A stretch of 64,000 nucleotides of DNA from Halicephalobus mephisto (GCA_009193035.1 SWDT01000174.1:1-64000); one strand, 5' to 3'. Shown: positions 36,801 to 49,280, counted from the first letter of the stretch. Made by a program: numbers and translations. Notes: generated by a model from the letters alone, not told the origin.

Positions 36801-37594
36801 AAAGAAGTCCAAAGATGCTTGTCCAATTGCTGGACATTCTCCATTCTTGGAACCTAGATCGAAGCAAATCCGTGTTTGTAACCCTAGCAAGAGCAATTGT
36901 CCCAAGGGATTCACTTGTCAACACAGTCCTATTCTGCAGAAGAACATCTGTTGTGGTCGTCCACCTTCTACTGTTGCTACTTCTACTGGTACAAAAAAGA
37001 ATACCAAAGGAATTGAACCAAATCTTCCTCCAAGACAGTCCTCTAAATTCAACAAAGATGTTTGTGAACGTGGAAGTGCCTATCTTGTTAATGGTGTTCC
37101 TCAAACTTGTACTTCTAGTGCTTGTCCTAGTGGATATAAGTGTACGTTCTCTAGAAAAGCGAAGAATTATTATTGCTGTTCTAAAATGAACGTTGCTGCT
37201 TCTCATGGATGTCCCTCAGGCACTGCTCTCTTGTTCCCGTCAACAGGAACCCCTGTTCAATGTAGCAACACTGGACCTAATTCTTGTCCATCTGGTTATC
37301 AATGCGTTAAAAACACCAAAAACGGCAACTATCAATGTTGTACTACTGGTTCACTGAAGTTTAGTTCACGTAAGGATGATGCTAGGAATACAAGTAAGTG
37401 TTTTAAAATTTAATAATATTTAAATAATTTTTACAGGTGGTTGTCCAAGTTATCAAGTCCAAGTTCAGAGGGTTGTTAATGGACGTGTTGTGAAACGTTG
37501 TGAAAGCAGTTGTCCACCTCATCAAGTCGCTGTTCGTGGTATTTGTCGAGATATTCATCTAGCTGATGAACCAATTCCAGCTGAAGAAGAATAA
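30845..37594 (+). CDS. Giant secreted Kunitz / lustrin-repeat / EB-module protein, paralog D
   Basis: Twelve exons: 30845-30890, 30931-31057, 31102-31286, 31362-31445, 31719-32252, 32453-32647, 32694-33019, 33066-33237, 33452-33625, 34044-35492, 36140-37393 and 37437-37594; 1567 residues. After a signal peptide (about 1-16) come a Cys-rich block, a chitin-binding type 2-like block, RYKR (a furin-type site) and GSGRVGD. Kunitz domains lie near residues 329-388, 443-513, 560-610, 667-719 and 774-826, alternating with lustrin repeats, then seven lustrin repeats, two EB modules, three lustrin repeats and a Cys tail. Kunitz 3 has Lys at P1 (GDCKQ), the only copy with a classical trypsin-type residue there. 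Exon 10 alone runs from the third lustrin repeat to the ninth, so this copy has fewer introns than A-C. Codon choice is even and C-ending codons are frequent. AATAAA near 37743 may end the transcript. Confidence 0.9.
31508..31620 (+). repeat. GAATTCCCGCGC fold-back repeat in gene D intron 4
   Basis: A near-full copy begins AAATTCCCGCGCAAAGAGAG and ends GACTCGCGTTGCCATCACTCG, very close in sequence to the copies at 13799 and 16759 in gene B. Confidence 0.65.
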
Positions 37595-38611
37595 ATTTTA
37601 TTGAATGTCCCAAATATTTATCATATTTGAACACGTTATTTTGACAGTCCCGTAGGTGCTTATAGCACCAGTAATTAAAACAGTTGTGTATTGTTTTTAA
37701 CGGATTTTGCCAATCAGTTATGAATATTTATAAAAGTGAAAAAATAAAAGAATTACCGTAATATTTTGGAATTTAAGTTTTTAAATGAATTTTGGGATTT
37801 TTTAGATTTAAATTTAAAAAATTTTTTTATGCAAGAATTCAAAAATTCTGAAAAGAAAAAATAAAGTGCATTTAAAAATCCAAATTTGTGTATTTTTTGA
37901 AATTTTTGAATTAATTAGAAAAAAAATCGTGTTTAGAATTTTCTAGATTTATTTTGAGAGATTAAGAAAGAAATCTTTTTTCAATTATATCAGCAGAGGG
38001 ATTTTTGATGACTGAGTTGATTTGTGACATTTTTGTTCCAGAATTAAGATAAAACAGAAGTATTGTAGTATTTTTCACTAGAAAATAAAATCAATAAAAT
38101 TTATATAATAATCTTAATACAATACAACTGAGACTCTCACTCATACCCTACAGTACTCCACACTTCCCGATATTCGGGCTATCCCTTTAGGTCCTTTTTT
38201 ATGGACTAGTTTTCTGTTCCAACAGTAATCTAATAATAGATAAAGATATATTGATTGAAATTTAATCATTAAGATAAAAAACAGAACTATTGTAATATTT
38301 TTCACTAAAAAAATAAAATCGATAAAATTTATATTTTCTATCACACAATACAGTTGACTCTCACTCATACCCTACAGTACTCCACACTTCCCGATATTCG
38401 GGTTATCCCTTCAGGTCCTTTTTTATGGACTAGTTTTTTGTTTTAAAAATTTCTATTTTTACGCGGGAATTTGAAAATCTCAAAAAGTACATATTGCTTT
38501 TTGTTTAATGATAGTGCTCATTTCTGAAAAAGGAAATCTGATTCTTTCGAATTTGTAAACAATTTTTTTGACTGTTGATTTTTTAGTCAAGAAAATTTGA
38601 TATTGATAGAA
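37595..38611. other. Spacer between gene D and the collagen-olfactomedin gene
   Basis: This stretch has no gene. It holds a tandem duplication (38044-38441, separate entry), AT-rich sequence, and at 38586 a TTTTTTAG acceptor 25 nt before the next ATG that could be a trans-splice site. Confidence 0.5.
38044..38441 (+). repeat. Tandem duplication, two units with about 224-bp spacing
   Basis: TTAAGATAAAA at 38044 and 38269, and GGACTAGTTTT at 38203 and 38427, mark two copies. The best conserved part runs from CTCTCACTCATACCCTACAG to the end of each unit and contains the short hairpin CCCGATATTCGGG at 38166-38178 and 38391-38403. Confidence 0.8.
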
Positions 38612-41600
38612 ATGGCTGTCCGACAGAAGGATTACTCGATTTCGGTGAGGATTCTAGTTACTTGTCAGATTCTTCATTTATTCGTCATTACCGTATTGTA
38701 TATTCATTCGATTCACAGAATTAATCAAATTGGAGAAAATTTTAAGAAAAATTACTCAAATTTGCAAAATTACAAACCGAAAGTTAAAAGAGAAGCCGTA
38801 AATCCGATTCATCCGGACGACTTGAGTCAATGGACGATTTTGCTCGGTCACGACACGATTATTCCGGTTAGTTTACTGTATGTCATATGTTATGAATAAC
38901 AGGGAACAGTAACTTGGGTTAGTTAATGCTTAATAATAGTAAAAAAATAATAGTAATAAAAAATATAAAAAACACTAATAATGAAAAATTTAAAAAATAG
39001 TAATAATAATATTAACGAAAAAATAATAATAATGAAGAATTTAAAAAATTGTGTGCAACTTTTCCACAATCTACAGTATCCTAATTGATTGATAACTAGG
39101 TAATTTCGCTTCGAGAATATGCTCTCTGAGTTGTGTCTTTTAACACAATGGATTATTTCACATCAATTTGCTTAATGAAAAATTAATGAATTTTAGAAAA
39201 ATGTATTCGAAAGATCCTGTAGACGAGTCCATCAGTACTGTGCTGACAAAGGAAAGAAACTCCAAGGATTCAAAGGGAAATCAGGGAATCCGGGACCCGA
39301 AGGTCCCATGGGCCCTCCTGGGAGAAGAGGAAATCCCGGACCGGTTGGACCATCTGGTAATTTCTATTTAGATAAAATTACACTACATACAAAAAATAGG
39401 GACATGTTGTATAATGTATGGATACATGAAAACGATTTTAATGTATCTGGTACATTATATTCAATGTAACGATATATAAACTTGATATCAGTGCATTGTA
39501 TTCGATGTATAGTCACATTAAAACAATTGTGATGTATCAGAGACATGTTGTATAATGTATGGATACATCAAAACGACTTTAACGTATCTGATACATTATA
39601 TTCAATGTATCAATGCAATAAGTTGATATCAATGCATTGAATTCTATGTATCGATATATAAACATAATGTACCCAACACATAGAGTTGTTTTAATGTATC
39701 TGATGTATTATATTTCGCGCATCGATACATTAAGTTGATATTGATGCATTATATTCCATGCATCGATACATCCAAACGGCTCTGATATGTTTTATATAAT
39801 ACATCAATATATCAAAGAACCTCTGATGTATCCAATATATTGTATATAATATATCAATACACCAAATAACCTTTCATTTATCCGATATACTGTATATAAT
39901 GCATCGATACATCCAAACGGCTCTGATTTATTGTATATAATATATCAATATATCAAAAAACCTCTGATGTATCCAATCTATTGTATATAATATATCAATA
40001 CACCAAATAACCTTTCATTTATCCGATATACTGTATATAATGCATCGATATATCAAAACGGCTCTGATTTATTGTATGTAATGATATCAATATATCAAAG
40101 AACCTCTGATTTATCATGTATATTACATTCCATGTATTTATGTACAAAATTGACATCGGTGAATTGTATTTAGTGTATAGTTACGTTAAATATAATTCAT
40201 CTGATGCATTAGTTTTTTAATGCACTCTTTTTTGTCTAATATAAGAATTTCAAAGAATTTTATTACGAATTTCTAGATTTTAGAATTTAGTTTAAAAAAA
40301 ATTTATTATGTCACAAAATTACCAAATTTACTATCTCTATCACTTTCATAAAGTTTTTTTGACGGAATTCGAAAATCACACTATTGTAGAAATTTTTAAA
40401 TTCCTGCGAAATTATTTCGATATCCATTTTTAGAATTTTTGAAAAATTTTATAATTTAAATAAAAACATGAATTTTTTGAAGTTATCAGATTTACTACTT
40501 TTATCACTTTCCTTTTTTTACGCGGGAATTTGAAAATTTCAGAAAAATTATTTTTATTTAGTTTTAATATTTTAAAAAATTATTTTTCTTTTATTTTAAA
40601 AAATTATTTTTATTTAATTTTAATATTTTAAAAAATTATTTCGTAATTTAGGTCTTGTTGGAGAAGTTGGAGAACAAGGACCTCAAGGAAAAAGTGGTCG
40701 ATGTAACTGCACTTTTCCGGATATGTATGTCCAAAGAATCGCCGTTCCTGGTCCTCCTATCATAAAAATCGAAGAAAAAGTTGTTCCTGTTCCTGTTGTT
40801 GTCGTTAAAGAAGTCGAAGTTACGAAACTGGTTCCGTTTGAACCCACACCCCCAGGGTTCGCTCCTCCCATCGGATGGAGTCCAGGAATGCCGATGCCAC
40901 ATCCGGCTCAGACAAGGAAGATGGCCAGGACAACCACCGTCAAACCCGAACCCCCACAGTGGAGGCCCGGAATGAGGAGGAAGACAACTACAGTAACCAC
41001 ACAAGGACCGATGCCTCCCACCGGAGATCCCATAGAAGAACTTCTTTTAAGTAAATTTTTTATTTTTAATCAACAAAATTTCAAAATTTTTAATATAGTT
41101 AATTTTTTATTTTCAATCAAAAAAATTTTAAAATTTTTAATATAATTAATTTTTTATTTTTTTAACCATCATATAATTTAAAAATTCTTAATATAATTAA
41201 TTTTATATTTTCAATCAACAAAATTTTAAAATTCTTAATATGATTGATTTTCTATTTTTTTAACCATCATACAATTTTAAAATTTTTAATATAATTAATT
41301 TTTTATTTTCAATCAACACAATTTTAAAATTCTTAATATGTGTAATTTTGTATTTTTAATTAACACAATTTAAAATTTTTATTTCACATAATATATTTTT
41401 AATGTATGTGATTTAAAAAATTTTTATTTTATTTAGCGTATTTTTACATTTGTTTATTTAATTTTTTTAATGTGACTTGCTTTTCAGAATCCAATGAAAC
41501 CGTTATGAATGAGACTCTGGAAGACGTTCCAACGACGGAACCACCGTATACCGGACCCCCTACTCTGGGGTACAACAGGAAGGAATGTCGTCTGAATGCC

Positions 41601-43796
41601 GTGGGGATTCCTGTTCTCCACGCAGAATCCCAATATGGAAGCGTGGGGTCCTGGATGCGGGACGCTTCTCCTTACAGTGTAACCATGTCTCATAAACGAT
41701 GGCTTACGGACGGATATGCTTCTCCGGTTCTTTACGAATATAAAAATGAACAACAATTAATGGACAAAAAACAGCAAACAAAGTACTATGTTGATTATTT
41801 GGCTTCTGGAACTGGAAGCATAATATATAATGGATCTTATTTCTACCATCAACACGGATCGAATATCCTTGTCAGATACGATTTGGAGTCCACGATGCAA
41901 ATCCAGAGTGACAAAATAGAAGGAATTTCAAACAACGATTGCCCCAGGAAACACGACCACACTTTCGAGGTTGAAAGAAAATCATTTTTAAATTTTTTTT
42001 AAATTAATTAATTTTTAAATTTTTTAAAATAATTTTTTTTAAATAGTTCATTTTTTAAATTTTCAAATTATTTCTTTTTATTAAAAATCTTTAATTTTTA
42101 AATTATTTCTTTTTTATTAAAAACATTTAATAATTTTTAAATTATTTTTTTTATTAAAAATCTTTAATTTTCAAATTATTTTTTTAAATTAAAAATATTC
42201 AGTAATTTTCAAATTATTTTTTTTAATTAAAAATATTTAGTAATTTTTAAATTCTAGAAATGTAATGAAACAGAACGAGATCCGTGGCTCTACAATCGTC
42301 CCCACAACTACGTCGATTACGCCGCTGATGAAAACGGTTTGTGGATCATATATACGAAGACAGATAATCCACACTTGTTCGTCAGTAAAATTGAATCTGT
42401 GAGTTCATTTTTATAAACTTTATTATTGGAAGATTTTTCGAAACTTCTGAATTCCTATGTGAACTTTGTAAAAATTAAAAAACTGAAAATTCGGCAAATC
42501 ACTGTCACAATTGACTCGCTCTGTCCTTTGTATCACCAAAATCGAAATTCAGACTTCGAGATCGAAATTGGAGTTTTTTATATTAAGACACAATTTATGA
42601 GTCATTTTTGAATTGGAAGAATCTAGTTAAATTTCAGTCATCAATTTAGATGAAACAGATTTTTAAAATCTAAAAGACCCATGGATGTTTCTCAACACGA
42701 AAACCCAAATTCCGACCTCGAACTCTGACCTTCGACTTCGATAATTCCTAATGCTTCGTATTTTCAAAATCGAAATTCAGGATTCGAATTCGAAATTCTA
42801 ATTTTTCGTGTTAAAACACGATTCATAAATCATATATGACTAGAGAAGTCCAGATATCCAATTTTATCATCTTAAATGAAAGAATATTTTACAGTAAGAA
42901 AAATCATAAATGTGTCTTAACACGAAAAATTAGAATTTCGACCTTGAATCCTGAATTTCGATTTTGGTGAAGCAAAGCATTGTTTTTATTCATTTTCTTT
43001 TTATTTTTAAGAGTTCTAAAAATTTCTGAAATTATTTTTGCGATAATTTTAAAAAAGCTTTATTTTTGTTTTTTATAATTTATGATTAATTACTAAATAG
43101 TCATAAGAAACTGAGATTTTAGATTACTGTAGATTCTAGAAAATTTCTAAATTTTTTTTGAGATAAGTTTAAAAAAAATAAATTTATTTATAATATATAA
43201 TCTATTACAAAATAGTCATAAAAAAATCAAGATCTTAGGTTACTGTAGTTTTTGAAATTATATCTTTAAAAAGTTTATTTTTATTTTTTATAATATGTAA
43301 TCGATTACAAAATAATCATAAAAAATCAAAACTTTAGGTTACTGTAGTTTTTTAAATTTTATTTTTAAAAAGTTTATTTTTATCTTTTATATTAATATTA
43401 TTTTGATAATTTAGTGAATATTTTACAGAATATCTACGTCGTGAACACATGGGAACTCGAAGTTAACGCCACGGACCTGGCAGACGCTTTCGTGATGTGT
43501 GGTGTTATTTACGGATTGGAAAGTGCCACTGAAAGGGACACTTTTATTTCTTTCGCTTTCGATCTTTATCGGTGAGTTTTTTTTGTTTATTTTATCAAAT
43601 AAAAATAAACTATAGAAATGAAATGATTGCTGTGGATATCCCTTGGTACAATCCCTTCAGAAATTTGACTATGCTTCACTATAATCCCATAGATACAAGA
43701 CTTTATTTTTTCGACAACGGAAAACTTTTAAGTGTCAACGTCAGAATCGAAGAAGAAGTTTTCGAACAAGAAAATCAAGATTATTATTATAATTAA
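38612..43796 (+). CDS. Collagen-olfactomedin type II membrane protein (UNC-122/COF-2/gliomedin class)
   Basis: Seven exons: 38612-38866, 39197-39356, 40652-41050, 41488-41969, 42258-42398, 43429-43571 and 43616-43796; 586 residues. A short cytoplasmic N-terminus is followed by a membrane segment at about 13-32, a KVKR processing site at 57-60, collagen Gly-X-Y triplets at about 109-154, a Pro/Val/Thr-rich linker (about 155-300) and an olfactomedin domain (about 305-575) with conserved Cys and a C-terminal CGVIY segment. This order matches vertebrate gliomedin and the worm proteins UNC-122 and COF-2, which act at the cell surface at or near muscle and neuromuscular junctions; gliomedin is known to be shed by furin-type cleavage. 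I cannot say which of the two worm paralogs this is. The TTTTTTAG acceptor at 38586 suggests trans-splicing. Introns 2 and 5 are over 1 kb. Confidence 0.88.
39378..40215 (+). repeat. TGTATC/GATACA satellite in intron 2 of the collagen-olfactomedin gene
   Basis: Degenerate short units built from ATGTATC, GATACAT, TTATATTC and AAAACG alternate for about 840 bp. Larger blocks of roughly 120 bp recur, for example CTCTGATGTATCCAAT...CACCAAATAACC at about 39820 and 39965. TGTATC and GATACA are reverse complements, so the tract can fold back on itself. Confidence 0.75.
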
Positions 43797-44601
43797 AATT
43801 TAAATTTTATAAATTTTTTAATATATTTAATTTTTTTAAATTTCTGAAATTAATAAATTTTTTAATTTTTAGAATTTATAAATTTTTTAACTTTATTTTT
43901 TTAATTCATGAGATCTTTTAATTTTTTTCTTTTATTTTTTTATTTTTTTATAATTTTATAATTTTTTTCTTTTATTTTTATAAAATTTCTTAATTTTTTT
44001 CTTTTATTTTTTTATAATTTCTTAATTTTTTTTTATTTTTATAAAATTTTTTAATTTTTGTGTTTTTATTTTTAGTCCGTTCTCATGGGTGAAATAAACT
44101 AAATTTCGGACTTTCGAAAGTTCTATTATGACCCATGTCCTCGACGGACCTCGTTTATCACCCTCTGGCATCCATTTTGAAGCGTGCCCCGGGAACTTTA
44201 CTGGCCATTTTTGTCTGAATGGACATCGTGATCACCTTCGACGAATGTGTTTTTACGATTTTGGTTCTTTTACGATCTTTGTGGCGCGAATCCGCGGTGG
44301 ATTTAATTGCACCTTTTTCGAGATATATCTGTTCTGCAATAATGACAGTAATCTCCCAACTGTTTTATTCAATTTCTGATTTAAAAATAAGTTTTTTATT
44401 TTATTAAAATTCATAAAATTTTTAACAACTGAAATCTGGTGAAAATTCCCGAATTTTTTCACAATTGTGTGTAAATCTCCAGAATACGGTAGAAAACTAT
44501 AAAATTTCTAGAGATCTCATTAAAATTTAAAGGTGTTTTAGAATTCACTATACTTCTAAAGGCTTGTGAAGTACTTGTTTCAAAAAAATGTAGAAATTTC
44601 G

Positions 44602-44876
44602 TGTTGGGACCATTAGGTAATGTTTATTGTTTATGACTTTGGTAAATGTGTTTGGAATTTTCTAGAATCCATTAGACTTCTGGAGTCATCTGAAACATTA
44701 GTTTTAGAAATTTTAGGAAATCAACAATATTCGTGTCGGGACCATTAGGTAATATCCCTGATTTCAAGTCATTAAAATAATTCGAACACTCCTGAATCCA
44801 ATAGAGTTTTAAAATTGTCTGGAAATTCAAAAAATTCGTGCTAGGACCATTCCGTAGTATTTCTTATTTCTAACTT
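44602..44876 (+). repeat. 275-bp direct repeat, left copy
   Basis: Every base from GTGTTGGGACC-like start to TTATTTCTAACTT is repeated at 48142-48416, exactly 3540 bp away, with only a handful of differences seen (for example C/T at 44677 and A/G at 44710). No coding content. Confidence 0.85.
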
Positions 44877-45016
44877 TTATGACAGTTTAATCTTTGAATC
44901 TACCTATGATATTAAAGTTACTGTAAGTTTGAGAATTTATGTCAAGATAATTTCGTGGCAAAATTTATTTCAAATTTCTCCAATAATATGATTTCAAAAT
45001 AATCACTTTGGATTGA

Positions 45017-45290
45017 AATTACGGTAGTTTCCTAACAATCATTTCGAGATCACTTTTTGATAAAAAATTTTTAAATTCTGTAATTGTATAATTTTATAAA
45101 AATTATTTTTGAAATTATGGTAAGTTCCTAAAAATCGTTTCGAGATCACTTTTTGATAAAAAATTTTCAAATTCTGTAATTGTATAATTTTATAAAAATC
45201 ACTTTTGAAATTACGTTAAGTTCCTAACAATCGTTTCGAGACTGTTTCGTAGTAAAATTCATTTCGAATTTCCTCAATAATGTGATTTAC
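45017..45290 (+). repeat. Tandem repeat of about 95 bp
   Basis: Three units each carry GAAATTAYGGTARGTTCCTA, ATCRTTTCGAGATCACTTTTTG and ATTGTATAATTTTATAAAAAT; the third unit is cut off after TTTCGAGACTG. Confidence 0.7.
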
Positions 45291-45824
45291 TGCCAAGTCG
45301 ATCCTATTCCGGTAGTCCAATTACGGATCTTTGTTTGATGCGATTATCCTCAGACGAGGAACGGCAAAAAACCGTCAATAATTACATCCATGGGTCGGGT
45401 CGATTTTTCTTGAGCTCAATTTCTTCCGAGGGTAATTAAAATTCGTTTTTCCGACATCGAAGCTTTTTGGCAGCTAGCTGGTCTTCCGTACCTAATTATA
45501 GTTTTTTCTTTTGGATTTTCTTTAAAAAAGTATTATAATTTTGTAAAAAGTATAAATTGTTTAAAATTTTTGAATTTTTACAAAAAAATAACAAATTTAG
45601 AAAGTTGTTACTGTAGTTGAATTTTTTATTTAAATTTTATAAATTTCTAAAAAAAATGTTTTTTGAGAAAATTTCAAAAATTTTAAATTTTAGTTTTTTA
45701 AAATTAAAAATGATATAATTTTGTAAAAATTATTTAGAATTTTTGAATTTCTGTGAAAAAACAACTTTGAAAAAAGGTAAATTTGACAATTTGTTTTTTT
45801 TTAAATTTTTTATCTAAATTTTTG

Positions 45825-46250
45825 AATTCCCGCGTAAAAGCAAAGATTTGTAAAAATGGAAAAAACGGTAAATATGGTAGTTCTGGCTTAAATCAACTCT
45901 CTCTGTCTTCACTTTCATTTATTTCCTTTATTTTTCTAAAATCCTAAAAATTTACTTCAAAATCATAATTTAAAAAATTTTTTACAGTAGTATTTTTTCG
46001 TGATTTTTGAATTCCTAAATTCCCGCGTAAAAGGAGAGAGACCTGCGAAAATGGAAAAACTGGCAATTCAGTACTCAAAGTTATTTAATTTTTCTTTTTC
46101 TAAATTTTTCAAAATTCTTTTCAAAACAATTTTATAATTATTTCTTATTTCCATAATATTATGATTTTTGAATTCCTAAATTCCCGCGTAAAAAGAGAGA
46201 GACCTGCGAAAATGGAAAAACTGGCAATTCAGTACTCAAAATGATTTAAT
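45825..46250 (+). repeat. Three GAATTCCCGCGT fold-back repeats in the spacer
   Basis: Direct copies start at about 45825, 46012 and 46170. The last two are almost identical, with ATTCCCGCGTAAAA, GAGAGACCTGCGAAAATGGA and CTGGCAATTCAGTACTCAAA, and lie about 160 bp apart, so they look like a recent tandem duplication. Confidence 0.65.
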
Positions 46251-47235
46251 TTTTCTTTTTCTAAAATTTTCAAAATTCTCCTCAAAACAATTTTATAATT
46301 ATTTTTATTTTTTATTTTCACAATAATGTGATATTAGGATACATTATTGATGACGGAAATGAATATAGACCATGACCTCAAGAACTATGAAACCTGATCC
46401 CGTTCCATTGTTCATTCAACCATCTGCCAAATGACTTTATAACTTCGTGATGAACTGTTTTTCCGTTGTTCCCATATGGTTTGAATGATTGAATTACTTT
46501 TCGGAAGAAAGCTTTCATGAACATGTAATTTCGTTCCTTGTGAATGTGCAGCGAATAATATCATTATGCTTGTGTCAACCGAACTCGTCAACCGACTTCA
46601 AAGCCTTCTGTTTTTCGAAAGTGTTCCATTTTCAGCCCGATAATTCCACTAATCGAGATCCCAAAGGACGGCTTAAGTTTGAATAAATATCCTCAAAGAC
46701 ACTTCCTCGGGGTTCACATGAAGTAAGTACAGGCTTCGTCGGATTTGGATTTCGTTGAAACTTCTGGATTCCAGTAGTTCTAAAATCTAAAAATCTTTCA
46801 GTTTTCTGGAAAGTTTCCAGAATCTTCTAGAGTCTAGTGGATGATTCTGAAGACTGGGAATTTTTTAGAAACTTCTAGAATCTGATAGGAAGTTCTGAAA
46901 CCTCCGAAAACCTCGTGAATTTTCTAGAAACCTCTCGAATCTTCTGGAATCTGATAGAAGTTTCAAATTCTTTGAAAACCTAAATGGTTCTAAAATCTTC
47001 CAGATTCTAACGGTCTTAAACTTTTTAGCAGCTCCAGAATCTCATAAAAATTCAAAATCCTAAAAATTCTAAAAATTCTAAATTCTAAAAACTCAAAATC
47101 CTAAAAATTTGTTTCGAAACAATTTCGTAATTGTGCTATTTTCTAATTTTTTTGATTAAATGATCTTGAAAATTGGTTTTTTAATTGGAAAAAGGCGCGA
47201 AATTCAGATAGGGCTACACGACAGTTGTTCATCCT

Positions 47236-47570
47236 CTATTTCGTAATATTTACCTCATTTATTTTATTTTTATATATTTTTTATAATTAAAGTAACTTGA
47301 TATCTTAGTTAAGTAAAAAAATTAATCTAAAGAGAATTTTGAAATTAAGGATAATTTTAAAAAAAGGGGAATAAATTTCGCCGGGGAGCTGTATAACATT
47401 TGATTTTCTTCTATTTCGTAATATTTACCTCATTTATTTTATTTTTATATTAATTTTTTAATAATTGAATTAATTTAATAATTAAGTTAACTAAAAAAAT
47501 TAATTTAAAAAGAACTTTGAAATCAGAATTAAAAAAAGAAATAAATGCCGCTGGGGCCAACCGTCGTACT
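47236..47570 (+). repeat. 175-bp tandem duplication
   Basis: CTATTTCGTAATATTTACCT begins at 47236 and again at 47411. Both units continue through TTATTTTATTTTTATAT and an AAGTTAA-type stretch to a GCCGSKGGG-like end near 47380 and 47547. The second half of each unit is diverged. Confidence 0.7.
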
Positions 47571-48141
47571 GCCTTCAGGTAGCTGACACCATCGAAAGGT
47601 CCAATTTTATGGTCTCAATGGCGCCATAAAAGCGGCATCTTTGGTCTTCATCCCAGCAATTACGTTTTTTTTACTTTCATTCTGGATCGGCTTTAGATTA
47701 ATATATCTCAATATTGGGTCAAATTTTTTGCTTCAATGAATTCAGGAGTCAGTTTTTTTCAACCTTGTTATACGGTTGTCGAAATTTTTATTCATGTTCA
47801 AGATGGCTTTTCAATTTTCTGCATCGTCGATCGGTTTCCCGTTAAACCCGCTAATTTTATTTCCTTAACAAGCAAAAATGGTTTTTCTGACATTTTTCGC
47901 TGCTCTTTTCGGTCTCCTTGATTCATCGAACAAGTTGAAGGAAAAAGTTTTCGGAAGTTTTTTCTATCGTAAAAAGTGAAAATAATTTATTTTTATAAAA
48001 TTAAGGAAATTCGTGTTGGGACCAAAACGACAAGTTAAAAGTTTCGCGATTATGTTATTGGAGTATTTCAGAAGTCGGTGAAAACTCCTGGAGTCATCTG
48101 AAACATCAATTTTAGAAGTTTTAGGAAATCAACAATATTCG

Positions 48142-48416
48142 TGTCGGGACCATTAGGTAATGTTTATTGTTTATGACTTTGGTAAATGTGTTTGGAATTT
48201 TCTAGAATCCATTAGATTTCTGGAGACATCTGAAACATTAGTTTTAGAAGTTTTAGGAAATCAACAATATTCGTGTCGGGACCATTAGGTAATATCCCTG
48301 ATTTCAAGTCATTAAAATAATTCGAACACTCCTGAATCCAATAGAGTTTTAAAATTGTCTGGAAATTCAAAAAATTCGTGCTAGGACCATTCCGTAGTAT
48401 TTCTTATTTCTAACTT
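48142..48416 (+). repeat. 275-bp direct repeat, right copy
   Basis: This is the partner of 44602-44876. Just to the left, at about 48085-48141, a further partial copy of the internal segment GGAGTCATCTGAAACAT...ATCAACAATATTCGTG is seen, so the element also contains shorter internal repeats. Confidence 0.85.
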
Positions 48417-49097
48417 CCATATTTATATTATTAAAATATTACGAAATTCAATGAAAATTGGAGCTATTTAAAAATTAAATTTCAGAAAAATCCTAAAAAT
48501 TTAAATTCAGAAAATTCCGTAAACACTTCAATTTTTGTTTATGATAATAACATGAAAATCCTAATTGACATTCATTCACTCTTCGCCAGGAATCCAAATT
48601 TAGTATTATTCGAACTTTGCCGAATTTTTATTTTTCAGTTTTTAAAAATTCGTCTCAAGACCGTTTTTTGAAATTTCTTAATTTTTAATAATATAATATC
48701 AATTTCGAAACCGTTTCCAAGGTTTTGAAATTGGAGTATTTTTATGAATTTTGTTTAAAAACAAACATTGATGTTCTTCATAGGGATATTCTCAATTGCT
48801 TGAATCTCACGAATATTAGATAGCCCAAAATCGGAGGTACTTTTCCAGCATGGACTCCGCGGCTCATCGTTTCCAGAGTAATCCTAAATGAAGCCGAGCT
48901 TCATCCGTGCCCATTTGAGCGTTCTAAAGTATGAAACGATGCATTAAAAATGATGTCAAAGTAATTAATTTCTTCGTGGAATTTTCTTCATCCTAGTGTT
49001 TATCCCGCTTAAGGAACAGTACGATCTAATGTTATTTCAATGTCTCTTTTTACGTTGGGGATTGATACAAGGATTTGAGGTTACGGTCCATCAAATA

Positions 49098-49155
49098 GAA
49101 CCGAACTCGAGTCTGGTGGGTGATAGTCACGAATACAAACCACTACACCACTGAG
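49098..49155 (-). repeat. tRNA-like element 1 (A and B box)
   Basis: Read on the minus strand it has TGGTGTAGTGG, a full match to the A-box pattern TRGYNNARNNG, and 38 nt later GAGTTCGGTTC, one mismatch from the B-box core GTTCRANNC. I find no acceptor stem, so it is a tRNA-derived repeat or tRNA pseudogene, not a working tRNA. Confidence 0.55.
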
Positions 49156-49221
49156 GAAAATCTTACCTTTTTTTTAATTTAGTTTTTATTTTTTTCTAAA
49201 AAAAATATTAATATTTAGTTA

Positions 49222-49280
49222 GAAACTAAACTGGGGTCTGGTAAGTAATAGTCACGGATGTAGACCATTACAGTACTGAA
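49222..49280 (-). repeat. tRNA-like element 2 (degenerate)
   Basis: The minus strand aligns with element 1 through GTGACTATtACttACCAGAC and a B-box-like CAGTTTAGTTTC; the A box is degraded. No acceptor stem is seen. Confidence 0.45.

Noticed and set aside
2510..37594. The four Kunitz genes as one giant gene
   Set aside because: Each has its own ATG with signal peptide, its own stop codon and a spacer without joining exons.
37650..37667. Histone-type 3' stem-loop after gene D
   Set aside because: GGTGCTTATAGCACC can fold, but it does not match the histone hairpin consensus and the gene is not a histone.
44128..44379. 84-codon frame with several Cys and a CPGNFTGHFC motif recalling the end of an EGF repeat
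   Set aside because: The other EGF Cys are not in place, no joined exons with EGF features were found, and AT-rich DNA flanks it. Possible remnant, but not supportable as a gene.
46489..46686. 65-codon frame in the seven-kilobase spacer
   Set aside because: No ATG context, family motif or splice partners; short frames of this size are expected by chance in the balanced islands.
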